Position numbers and translations under genes: made by a program. 64,000 bases of DNA from Sphingomonas_Q fennica_A. GTDB lineage: Bacteria > Pseudomonadota > Alphaproteobacteria > Sphingomonadales > Sphingomonadaceae. The notes beneath the pieces are model-generated. The model ran no database searches. It was given only the letters and a program-made list of their open reading frames with translations, and was not told the DNA's origin. Location: the NCBI GenBank assembly GCA_036946415.1, contig JAQIJD010000013.1, positions 1 through 64,000 of the forward strand, written 5' to 3'. Of this stretch, positions 1 through 9,267 are shown one piece after another (within the stretch, counting starts at the first letter, position 1; the number at the start of each line of letters is the position of its first letter).

Positions 1-333
1 TTCATCTTCACCTTCTCCGCCGTGCTGGTCGGCTGGATACTGCTCAACAGCGACATCCTGTCGCGCTTCGGCCTCGCCTTCGATCCCTATCCCTATATCT
101 TCCTGAACCTCATGCTCTCCACAGTCGCGGCCTTGCAGGCCCCCGTCATCATGATGAGCCAGAACCGTCAGGCGACGGTCGATCGCCTCGCCGCCTCCCA
201 CGATTACGAGGTCAATCTCCGCGCCGAGACCGAGATCGCGCGCCTCCATGACAAGCTCGATCGCCTCCATGCCGAGCATGTCGCGCTGATCGCGGCGCTG
301 CGCGCGGAAATCCGCCGCGATCCCCTTGTGTGA
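1..333 (+). CDS. DUF1003 family membrane protein, C-terminal part (5' truncated)
   Basis: The open frame runs in from the left edge of the window, so only the last 110 residues are visible. Two hydrophobic stretches (FIFTFSAVLVGWILL and a second one around YIFLNLMLSTVAALQAPVIM) are followed by a polar, charge-rich tail that ends in a helical segment with Leu/Ile spaced every three to four residues. The motif with QAPVIMMSQNRQ and the two-helix-plus-tail layout are typical of DUF1003, an uncharacterised inner-membrane family. No function can be given from the sequence. It ends 46 bp before clpB and is co-directional with it, but the intervening space leaves room for a separate clpB promoter. 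Confidence 0.8.
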   Translation, partial: FIFTFSAVLVGWILLNSDILSRFGLAFDPYPYIFLNLMLSTVAALQAPVIMMSQNRQATVDRLAASHDYEVNLRAETEIARLHDKLDRLHAEHVALIAALRAEIRRDPLV

Positions 334-353
334 CATAAAGGCAACATCATATC
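325..353 (+). promoter_or_regulatory. weak candidate heat-shock (RpoH) promoter for clpB
   Basis: The short gap before clpB holds CTTG at 325-328 and CATATC at 348-353, 19 nt apart. Alphaproteobacterial sigma-32 promoters are described as CTTG, 17-18 nt, then CYTATNT, so spacing and the second element are imperfect. The expectation that clpB is heat-inducible is the main reason to list it. Confidence 0.22.
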
Positions 354-379
354 GGCCCCAACAACAGGGGATATGACCC

Positions 380-2959
<2,580 letters not shown>

Positions 2960-2968
2960 GCGAGACAT

Positions 2969-2990
2969 CGCCCCGGCGTCTGCCGGGGCG
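2969..2990. terminator. hairpin between convergent clpB and DUF2934 genes
   Basis: A perfect 9-bp stem (CGCCCCGGC at 2969-2977 with GCCGGGGCG at 2982-2990) and a 4-nt loop sit just after the clpB stop and before the end of the oppositely oriented next gene. There is no U-tract on either strand, so it may be a weak bidirectional terminator or an RNA-stabilising end. Confidence 0.45.
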
Positions 2991-3004
2991 ATACCGCATG
3001 CCGC

Positions 3005-3232
3005 CTATTCCGCCTTGCGCCGCCGGGGCGCGGCGCCCGCCGCCCGCGGCTTGCGCGCGGGCTTCGCAGCCGGCTGATCCTCGCCGGTCGCAGCCGTGTC
3101 GGCCGCCGCCGCGCCGAACAGCTCCGCCTCGGCCGCCGCCCAGTGCGCGGCATCGCGGCCGTGCGGGCGGCCCTCTTCCTCCCACAGCGCATAGGCACGC
3201 GCCTTCAACACTTCGTCCCTGTCCTCGGCCAT
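3005..3232 (-). CDS. DUF2934 domain-containing small protein
   Basis: A 75-residue protein. The N-terminal half (EVLKARAYALWEEEGRPHG, then a conserved HW pair) is the DUF2934 signature; the C-terminal half is a low-complexity Ala/Pro/Lys/Arg tail of the kind seen in nucleic-acid-associated proteins. The ATG at 3232 is chosen because GGAGG lies at the right distance upstream and the longer frame reads through non-conserved sequence. Function is unknown. It converges on clpB. Confidence 0.8.
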   Translation of the reverse strand: MAEDRDEVLKARAYALWEEEGRPHGRDAAHWAAAEAELFGAAAADTAATGEDQPAAKPARKPRAAGAAPRRRKAE

Positions 3233-3305
3233 AAGGAACCTCCTCGACTGCCCCGCCGGTCGATCCGCTACCGCGTCGGAAGGCCGAGGGCAATCGCGGC
3301 GGGGA

Positions 3306-4427
3306 TCATGGCGCCGGCTGCTGCACGCCATGCCCCAGCGTCGCCATCAGCGCGCGGATGTCGGCCCCTTCCGCCTCGCCCGGCGTCCACCGCCCGGCGG
3401 CGAACGCGACCAGCCGGTGCACGAAATCGAACTTCAGCATGATCCCCGGTGCGAGGTGAAAGGGATAGAGGTCGCGCTGGCCGAGGCTGCGGTTGACCGC
3501 GTTCAGCGCGAAGGCACAGGGTATCCACCGCTCGATCAGCGTGCCCACGCCCGCCGCATAAGGATCGAACGGCGGCGGCGGCGGCGCCCCCGGCACCAGC
3601 TGCGGGGATACCGCCTCCACCGTCTGCAACGTATCGACGATGTGCAGGTAGTGCGCGAACGTCTCGGCGAAATCCTCCCACGGATGGACGGTCGCATAGG
3701 CCGAGACATAATCGTCCTGCCAGCCGGTCGGGGGTAGCGGGTGCGCATAATGCGCCGCCAGCGCCGCGCCATAATCGGCCCGCTCGTCGCCGAACAGCCG
3801 GCGGAACGGCCAGATGTCGGCGCTATATTCCACCAGCCGGTGCCAGTAATGATGCGCCACCTCGTGCCGGAAGTGGCCGAGCAGCGTGCGATACGGCTCG
3901 CCCAGCGCGTGGCGGATGCGCTCGCGCGCCACGTCGTCCGCCTCGATCAGGTTGAGCGTGATGACCCCGCCGGCATGACCCGTCAGCAGGCGCGGCTGCT
4001 GGCCCTGTTCGGCGGCCGGATCGTAGAGCATGTCGAACAGCAGCGGCTGTCCGCCGCCCGGCTCCAGCGGCAGACCGATGCGGATCAGCCCGCGGATCAT
4101 CCGCCGCTTGGCCGCCTCCGTCTTCCGCCACCGCTCGAGCACGCCCGGCACCGCCAGATCGGGAATGATACGATTGTGGCAACAGGACCGGCACAGCGCC
4201 CCGCCGCCCGGCGCGACCAGCCAGTTGCACGCCATATAACGCATGTTGCCGCACGCCGTCAGGCCCGTACCCGCACCCGCCCCGTCCAGCCAGTCGCCCG
4301 CCGTCCGGTCCCACCGGCGCAGTCCGTCGATCGCCGGATCATAGGCCAGCGCCGCACCGCAACTGTCGCAGGCGCTCGCCTCGAACTGGACGAGCTGGCG
4401 GCAGTTTGGGCAGGCATAGCCGCTCAT
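3306..4427 (-). CDS. putative zinc-binding metallopeptidase (Peptidase_Mx type) with N-terminal zinc ribbon
   Basis: 373 residues. The N-terminus carries two CxxC pairs (CPNCRQ and CDSCGA), i.e. a zinc ribbon, and another Cys-rich patch follows (CRSCCHN). Around residue 190 the sequence HEVAHHYWHRLV gives an HExxH-type site with a further downstream Glu-rich helix; the later segment with WEDFAETFAHYLHIVDTL supplies the third-ligand region usual in gluzincin-like folds. This combination is the COG4307 family, whose substrate is not known. It overlaps the start of the upstream DUF4169 gene by 4 bp, which suggests coupled translation. Confidence 0.85.
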   Translation of the reverse strand: MSGYACPNCRQLVQFEASACDSCGAALAYDPAIDGLRRWDRTAGDWLDGAGAGTGLTACGNMRYMACNWLVAPGGGALCRSCCHNRIIPDLAVPGVLERWRKTEAAKRRMIRGLIRIGLPLEPGGGQPLLFDMLYDPAAEQGQQPRLLTGHAGGVITLNLIEADDVARERIRHALGEPYRTLLGHFRHEVAHHYWHRLVEYSADIWPFRRLFGDERADYGAALAAHYAHPLPPTGWQDDYVSAYATVHPWEDFAETFAHYLHIVDTLQTVEAVSPQLVPGAPPPPPFDPYAAGVGTLIERWIPCAFALNAVNRSLGQRDLYPFHLAPGIMLKFDFVHRLVAFAAGRWTPGEAEGADIRALMATLGHGVQQPAP

Positions 4428-4606
4428 TCCTCGCGCCGGGCGCCGTCGAGCCGCTTCGCCAGGCGGGCGGCTTCGGCGTCTTCCGCGGCGCGCTCGGCCG
4501 CCGTCCTCCCGTGCCGGCGTCGGTTCACGGCAGCGCTCGCATCCGCCGCCGCTCGGGCCGCTGCCTTGCGCGCTGCGCGCAGATTGACAATCTCGGCCAC
4601 CCCCAT
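4424..4606 (-). CDS. DUF4169 family small protein
   Basis: A 60-residue, very basic and alanine-rich protein beginning MGVAEIVNLRAARKAAAR. The start VNLRxARK and a long charged helix match DUF4169, a short uncharacterised alphaproteobacterial family. Its stop overlaps the metallopeptidase start (4-bp overlap). The divergent region 4607-4697 separates it from the flavoprotein gene and probably carries promoters for both directions, though no clear box is visible. Confidence 0.75.
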   Translation of the reverse strand: MGVAEIVNLRAARKAAARAAADASAAVNRRRHGRTAAERAAEDAEAARLAKRLDGARREE

Positions 4607-4697
4607 CTCCCGCCTGACGGCCTTAACTTAGGCTTATTGCGAAAGATTGCTACAGCCGTGCGCGGAACTGCGGGATCGTGTGGTCGCTGATCGGGCG

Positions 4698-5744
4698 ATG
4701 ACCGATCCGATCGATTGCCTCGTCGTTGGCGCCGGCCCGGCTGGCCTCACCGCCGCGCTCTATCTCGCCCGCTTCCGCCTGTCGGTGCGGATCGTGGATG
4801 CGGGGGAGAGCCGTTGCGCGATCATTCCGCGCACCCACAATCAGCCGGCGCATCCCGGCGGCATCCCCGGCGCCGAGCTGCTCGCCCGCATGGCCGCGCA
4901 GCTGGCCGACCATGGCGTGACGGTCGAACGCGGCACGGTCGACAGCCTCGCGCGCGCCGACGGTGATCTGTTTGCCGCCCCCGGCATCCGCGCCCGCGCC
5001 ATCCTGCTCGCGACGGGCGTCGCCAACCACCGCCCCCGCATGGACCCGGCCGAACATGACCGCGCCGTCGCCGTCGGCCGCATCCGCTATTGCCCGATCT
5101 GCGACGGCTATGAGGTGATCGACCGCCGCATCGCCGTCCTCGGCACCGCCACCCACGGCATCGACGAGGCCCGCTTCCTGCGCAGCTTTTCGGCGGACGT
5201 CACGCTGATCGCGCCCGACGCCCCGCACGCTTTGTCCGACGAGGATCGCCGCAAGGCCGCCGACGCCGGCATCGCGCTCGTCGACGGCCCCTGTGCGCCG
5301 CTCACCTTCGACGAAGACGCCATCGCCGTGCCCACCCCCGCCGGCACGCTCCGCTTCGACACGCTCTATCCCGCGCTCGGCTCGGCCATCCGCTCCGAAC
5401 TCGCCGTCGTCCTCGGCGCCGACGCCACGGAGGACGGCTGCCTCACCGTCGACGAACATCAACGCACCTCGGTCGCCGGCCTCTATGCCGCTGGGGATGT
5501 CGTCCGCGGGCTGGATCAGATCGCGCATGCTACGGGCCAAGCCGCGGTCGCCGCCACCGCCATCCGCAACGATCTCGCCGCCCGCCGCCCCCCTCCTCCG
5601 CCGCGCTTGACGGCCACGCCCCCGCCCCGGCAGGACGGGGCGGCATGGCCGATCTCATCGTCATCCCCGCCCGCTACGGATCGAGCCGGCTCCCCGCCAA
5701 GCCGCTGCTGCCGATCGCCGGCACTACCCTTCTGCACCGCATGA
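4698..5744 (+). CDS. thioredoxin reductase-like NAD(P)/FAD-dependent oxidoreductase (3' end likely frame-shifted)
   Basis: N-terminal FAD-binding GxGxxG (VVGAGPAGLTAALYLARF), a redox pair CPIC in RYCPICDGYEV near residue 135, and the second nucleotide-binding/FAD motif AAGDVV near the C-terminus identify a small TrxB-like flavoprotein. The electron partner cannot be told from sequence. The ATG at 4698 directly precedes the conserved beta strand. After about residue 296 the literal frame becomes Pro/Ser-rich and runs 100 bp into kdsB. Removing one C from the C6 run at 5588-5593 moves the frame to a stop at 5610, which gives a family-sized protein and a normal 34-bp gap. The extension is therefore probably an artefact or a recent mutation. 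Confidence 0.85.
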   Translation: MTDPIDCLVVGAGPAGLTAALYLARFRLSVRIVDAGESRCAIIPRTHNQPAHPGGIPGAELLARMAAQLADHGVTVERGTVDSLARADGDLFAAPGIRARAILLATGVANHRPRMDPAEHDRAVAVGRIRYCPICDGYEVIDRRIAVLGTATHGIDEARFLRSFSADVTLIAPDAPHALSDEDRRKAADAGIALVDGPCAPLTFDEDAIAVPTPAGTLRFDTLYPALGSAIRSELAVVLGADATEDGCLTVDEHQRTSVAGLYAAGDVVRGLDQIAHATGQAAVAATAIRNDLAARRPPPPPRLTATPPPRQDGAAWPISSSSPPATDRAGSPPSRCCRSPALPFCTA

Positions 5745-6457
5745 TCGCGATCGCCCGTGCCGCCGCCCGCCTCGCCGGCGGGATCGAGGTGGTGGTGGCG
5801 ACGGACGACGCGCGGATCGCCGATCATGCCGCCGCGGTCGGCTGCGCGGTCGCGCTCACCGATCCGGCGCTGGCCTCGGGTTCGGATCGCGTCCGCGCCG
5901 TCGCCGCCGATCGTGCCGGGCCGGACGATCTGGTGATGAACCTTCAGGGCGACGCGCCCTTCACCCCCCCGGCCATGGCCGCCGCCGTCCTCGCCGCCGC
6001 CCGCGCGCGACGCAGCGCCGTCGCCACGCCCGTGATCCGGCTCGACTGGGCGGCGCTCGATCGTCTGCGCGCGCAGAAGGCCGCCGCCCCGTTCAGCGGC
6101 ACCACCTGCATCCGCGCCGCGGATGGCCGCGCGCTCTGGTTCTCCAAGACGATCCTGCCCGCCATCCGCGGCGAGGAGGCGCTGCGCGCCGCCGGGCCGC
6201 TGTCGCCCGTCTGGCGCCACGTCGGCCTCTACGTCTATCGCCGCGCGATCCTCGATCGCTTCGCCGCGCTCCCGCCCTCCCCGTACGAGCTGCTGGAGGG
6301 TCTCGAGCAATTGCGCCTGCTCGAAGCGGACATCCCCATCGACACGGTTGCGGTCGATCCGCCGCCAATCGCCATGTCGGGCATCGACGCCCCCGCCGAT
6401 CTGATCGAGGCCGAGCGGCTGGTCGCGCTCCACGGCGATCCCCACGAGCCGCTGTGA
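5645..6457 (+). CDS. kdsB: 3-deoxy-manno-octulosonate cytidylyltransferase (CMP-Kdo synthetase)
   Basis: Activates Kdo with CTP to CMP-Kdo in the cytoplasm. The 270-residue protein has the nucleotidyl-binding start VIPARYGSSRLPAKPL, the metal-site motif NLQGDAPF and the C-terminal EQLRLLE segment of KdsB. GTG of the next gene overlaps its stop (GTGA, 6454-6457), so the two are translated together. Many sphingomonads make glycosphingolipids in place of lipopolysaccharide, so the Kdo made here may serve capsule or another surface glycan; that is inference. Confidence 0.93.
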   Translation: MADLIVIPARYGSSRLPAKPLLPIAGTTLLHRMIAIARAAARLAGGIEVVVATDDARIADHAAAVGCAVALTDPALASGSDRVRAVAADRAGPDDLVMNLQGDAPFTPPAMAAAVLAAARARRSAVATPVIRLDWAALDRLRAQKAAAPFSGTTCIRAADGRALWFSKTILPAIRGEEALRAAGPLSPVWRHVGLYVYRRAILDRFAALPPSPYELLEGLEQLRLLEADIPIDTVAVDPPPIAMSGIDAPADLIEAERLVALHGDPHEPL

Positions 6458-7044
6458 GCCGCCTCGTCATCCTCCGCCACGGCAATACCTTCGGGACCGG
6501 CGAGCCGCCCCGACGGATCGGCGCCCGCACCGACCTGCCGCTGACCGAGGAGGGCCGCGCCCAGGCCCGCCGCGTCGGCCGGTATTTCGCCGCGCTCGGT
6601 TGGCGCTTTTCCGAAATCCGCACCGCCCCGCTTGCCCGCACGCGCGAAACGGCGGCGCTCGTCGCCGCCGCCCTCCCCGATGCCCCGCCGCTGACGGTGG
6701 ACGAGGGCCTCGCCGAAATCGATCACGGCCCCGACGAAGGCCTGTCCGAAGCGGCCGTCCTCGCCCGCCTCGGCGCCGCCGCGATCGAGGCATGGGATCG
6801 CGCCCGCATCGTGCCCCCCGGCTGGCAGGTCGACCCCGGGCGCCGCATCGCATGGTGGCGCGCACGCCTCGCCGAGCCGGCCGGCGATCGCCTGTTCGTC
6901 ACCAGCAACGGCGCCGCCCGCTTCGCCCTCGCCGATCTCCCGCCACCGCCCTCGCTCAAGCTGCGCACCGCCGCGTGGGGCGAGATCGTGACCGATGGCA
7001 CGGCCACCCGCCTTGTCGCTTGGGACGCGCGGCCGCCAGACTGA
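6454..7044 (+). CDS. histidine phosphatase (phosphoglycerate mutase-like) family protein
   Basis: Residues 3-9 read LVILRHGNT, the RHG signature whose His is phosphorylated during catalysis; an EIDHGPDEG segment and a late conserved SNGAARFAL element (in place of the usual GHxxxxR) follow. At 196 residues it is of normal length for the family. The start is a GTG inside the kdsB stop. The co-translation suggests a phosphatase step linked to sugar-nucleotide metabolism, for example Kdo-8-phosphate or another sugar phosphate, but substrate cannot be read from sequence. Confidence 0.85.
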   Translation: MSRLVILRHGNTFGTGEPPRRIGARTDLPLTEEGRAQARRVGRYFAALGWRFSEIRTAPLARTRETAALVAAALPDAPPLTVDEGLAEIDHGPDEGLSEAAVLARLGAAAIEAWDRARIVPPGWQVDPGRRIAWWRARLAEPAGDRLFVTSNGAARFALADLPPPPSLKLRTAAWGEIVTDGTATRLVAWDARPPD

Positions 7045-7400
7045 TCGTGCGGTCTGCGCGCGTCCGAAGATTCACGCGGAGCCGCGGAGATCGCGGAGAT
7101 TGCCGGGAGAGGGTGCCGGTAACGCGCACCGCGTACTTGCAGGGCGCGTCGCTAGCCACGACCGGCCGGGGTCCGAAACGTCTCTGCCTTCAAAAGGCCG
7201 GCGACCCCGACGATATGGCCGCGTCAGCGGCCCTTCAAATTTACCGCCAGAGGCTCGGCCGCTCCCCCGAGCAATAGCTCCGCGCCTCCGCGCCTCCGCG
7301 TGAAAACCGGACCACGCCTCCGCATGCCAGCACCGTCGCCGCGCAACGTGACCTCACAGCGCCTCCGCGTCTCTGCGCGAACAGCGACTTCAGCGTCGCC
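7045..7400. repeat. gene-free stretch with three CTCCGCG-type degenerate repeats
   Basis: No supportable gene lies between 7045 and 7403. The stretch holds three copies of a CTCCGCG-repeat element: 7070-7098 (inverted, GCGGAG form), 7278-7303 and 7355-7382. Each is built of seven-to-nine-base CTCCGCGTCT/CTCCGCGCG words and usually ends near GTGAA or GCGAAC. Further copies occur at 22700-22733, 30680-30704 and 30845-30876, always outside genes. Confidence 0.7.
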
Positions 7401-7403
7401 ATA

Positions 7404-7435
7404 GAAAAAGGGGCCGGCGTCTCCGCCGACCCCCA
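7404..7435 (-). terminator. rho-independent terminator of the OmpA-like gene
   Basis: On the minus strand a 10-bp stem (GGGGTCGGCG with CGCCGGCCCC, one G-T wobble) with a GAGA loop is followed by TTTTTCT. It lies 30 bp past the stop of the OmpA-like gene. Confidence 0.8.
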
Positions 7436-7464
7436 ATTCTTCGCCGATGGCGCGGGTGTGAGGC

Positions 7465-8571
7465 TTACTGCCCCGAACCCGGACCGAAGGTGATTTCCAC
7501 GCGCCGGTTCTGCGGCTCGCGGACACCATCGGCCGTCTCGACCAGCGGGCGGCTCTCGCCGAACGCCTCGGTGGAAAGCGCCGTCTCCGGGATGCCCTTG
7601 CCGGTCAGGTAGGACTTCACCGCGTCGGCACGACGCTGCGAGAGACCCACGTTGTAGCTCGGCGAACCCGACTTGTCGGCGTGGCCGGCCAGCATGACCG
7701 AAGCCTGACCCGTCGTCGCATAGGCCTGGGCAGCGTTGTCGAGGATCGACGCGGCTTCCGGGGTGATCGCCGACTTGTCCCAGTCGAAGAACACGATGAA
7801 CGGACCGGGCGTCTCGACCACCGGGGGCGGCGGCGGGGGCGGGGGCGGCGGGGGCGGCGGGGGCGGCGGCGGGGGCGGGGGCGGCGGAGGCGTCGGCTCA
7901 CCGAAGTTGTACGACAGGGTGCCCAGCACGCTGTGCGAACGGAACCGCGTCTCGTAGTTCGTGCCCGCGGTCGAGACCAGACGGACATTGTCCACGTTGA
8001 AGAAGCGGTAGCGGACACCGATGTCGATGTTCTGCGTCACCGGCAGCGCCACGCCGGCGATGCCCTGGTAGGCGAAGCGGGTGTCGCTGTCGTCGAGGAA
8101 CGGCGTCGGGCCGGACACGCGATAGTCGGACAGCTTCACACGCGCCACGCCGACGCCGCCGCCGACATAACCCGTGATGCCTTCGTTACCGAAGTCGAGC
8201 AGGCCGTTCAGCATGAAGCTGAGCGCCGAATTCTTGCCCGAGGCTTCCTCGTAATAGCCGGCCGGCGCAGGCGCGCCGCCCTGCGTCGGGATGCCCGCCG
8301 ACGAGCGATAGCTGTCGACGCGGTTGCGCTTGTAGGAGGTTTCGCCCTCGATCTTGAACGGACCGAAGTCGTAGCCGACGAAGCCGCCGACGTCGTAGCC
8401 ATACTTGCTGTCGGCAGTCGAAACGTTGTTGGCGGCACCGATGTCGAAGTCCATGTCTTCGACCAGCAGGCCACCACCCTGGACGCCGACATACCAGGCG
8501 CCATCCTTCGCCAACGCGGGCGAAGCCAGCGCGGTCGTAGCGAGCACGGCCATCACGGCGAGCTTACGCAT
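7465..8571 (-). CDS. OmpA family outer-membrane protein with polyproline linker
   Basis: 368 residues in three parts. A signal peptide (MRKLAVMAVLATTALASPALA) leads into an eight-strand-type beta barrel of about 220 residues. A linker of roughly two dozen consecutive prolines follows, and then a C-terminal OmpA peptidoglycan-binding domain with the segment GHADKSGSPSYNVGLSQRRA. The barrel sits in the outer membrane and the last domain grips the cell wall. The ATG at 8571 directly begins the signal peptide, has GGGG seven bases upstream, and fits better than the in-frame ATG at 8592. It is monocistronic, with its own terminator downstream and an inverted repeat at 8668-8682 upstream. Confidence 0.92.
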   Translation of the reverse strand: MRKLAVMAVLATTALASPALAKDGAWYVGVQGGGLLVEDMDFDIGAANNVSTADSKYGYDVGGFVGYDFGPFKIEGETSYKRNRVDSYRSSAGIPTQGGAPAPAGYYEEASGKNSALSFMLNGLLDFGNEGITGYVGGGVGVARVKLSDYRVSGPTPFLDDSDTRFAYQGIAGVALPVTQNIDIGVRYRFFNVDNVRLVSTAGTNYETRFRSHSVLGTLSYNFGEPTPPPPPPPPPPPPPPPPPPPPPPPVVETPGPFIVFFDWDKSAITPEAASILDNAAQAYATTGQASVMLAGHADKSGSPSYNVGLSQRRADAVKSYLTGKGIPETALSTEAFGESRPLVETADGVREPQNRRVEITFGPGSGQ

Positions 8572-8667
8572 ATTGATCCCCTTTTCCTTCATGTCCTTAC
8601 GCAGAACATGGAACCGCCTATCCAACCGTCCGTCCTCCTGCAAGATGCACGAGGCGCAGACTATCGC

Positions 8668-8682
8668 CGAAACGGTGTTTCG
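8668..8682. promoter_or_regulatory. short inverted repeat upstream of the OmpA-like gene
   Basis: CGAAAC (8668-8673), three bases, then GTTTCG (8677-8682), about 100 bp ahead of the start codon. It could be an operator half-site pair or a small hairpin in the leader. No regulator can be named. Confidence 0.25.
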
Positions 8683-8769
8683 TGTCCTGAAGGTCACGGT
8701 CCGCCCACCCGGTCGATGTGACGCTAAACTCGATCCCCCCGATCCGGTTTCAGCGCAGATGCAAAAATT

Positions 8770-9267
8770 TTACGATGCGATCAGGCCGTGTGTCTTTAGG
8801 GCAACAAGTATCGAGGCCAGCGTCGCGCGCGCCTGCGAATCCACGGTCGCGCCACCGGCCGGCGCATCGATCGCCGGCTGTCGCGGCCCGACCACATTCT
8901 GGCCGCCGATCAGCAGTGCCCGTGCCGGCAGCTGGGCGATCGCCCAGGCGCCGCTGGTGAAACGCGCGGTCTCGCCGGCATCGGCCAGCCAGGCCGTCAT
9001 CCCTTCGATCGCGCGGCCGAAGCGCCAGCCGCCTTCGCTCCACCAGGCGATGGCGTCGGCGCGGCCGGTCCACGCGCCGGTCGGCGCGCGCCCCACGATC
9101 CACGCCGCCCCTATTGCGGGCACGGCCGGGGGATCGTTCCGCACCGCCTGCGGCGCGGGATGGATCAGCGCGTCGACGATCGCCAGCACCTCGTTGTGCG
9201 TCGCCTCCTTCTGCGCCTGGCCGGGGGCCAGATAGGGCAGGTCCAGGCGGGGCGTTGCTTCGGTCAT
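8770..9267 (-). CDS. DUF2793 domain-containing protein, distal gene of the GTA cluster
   Basis: 165 residues. The opening TPRLDLPYLAPGQAQKEATHNEVL is the DUF2793 signature, a domain found at the distal end of phage and GTA tail clusters and thought to belong to tail-tip or fibre proteins. Its start overlaps the stop of the hub protein gene by 4 bp, so it belongs to the same transcription unit. It is the last gene before the cluster meets the independently transcribed OmpA-like gene. Confidence 0.85.
   Translation of the reverse strand: MTEATPRLDLPYLAPGQAQKEATHNEVLAIVDALIHPAPQAVRNDPPAVPAIGAAWIVGRAPTGAWTGRADAIAWWSEGGWRFGRAIEGMTAWLADAGETARFTSGAWAIAQLPARALLIGGQNVVGPRQPAIDAPAGGATVDSQARATLASILVALKTHGLIAS

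Noticed and set aside
7045..7464. tRNA or small RNA in the gap after the phosphatase
   Set aside because: No cloverleaf or T-loop GTTCGAATC-like signature; only repeats and the OmpA terminator are visible.
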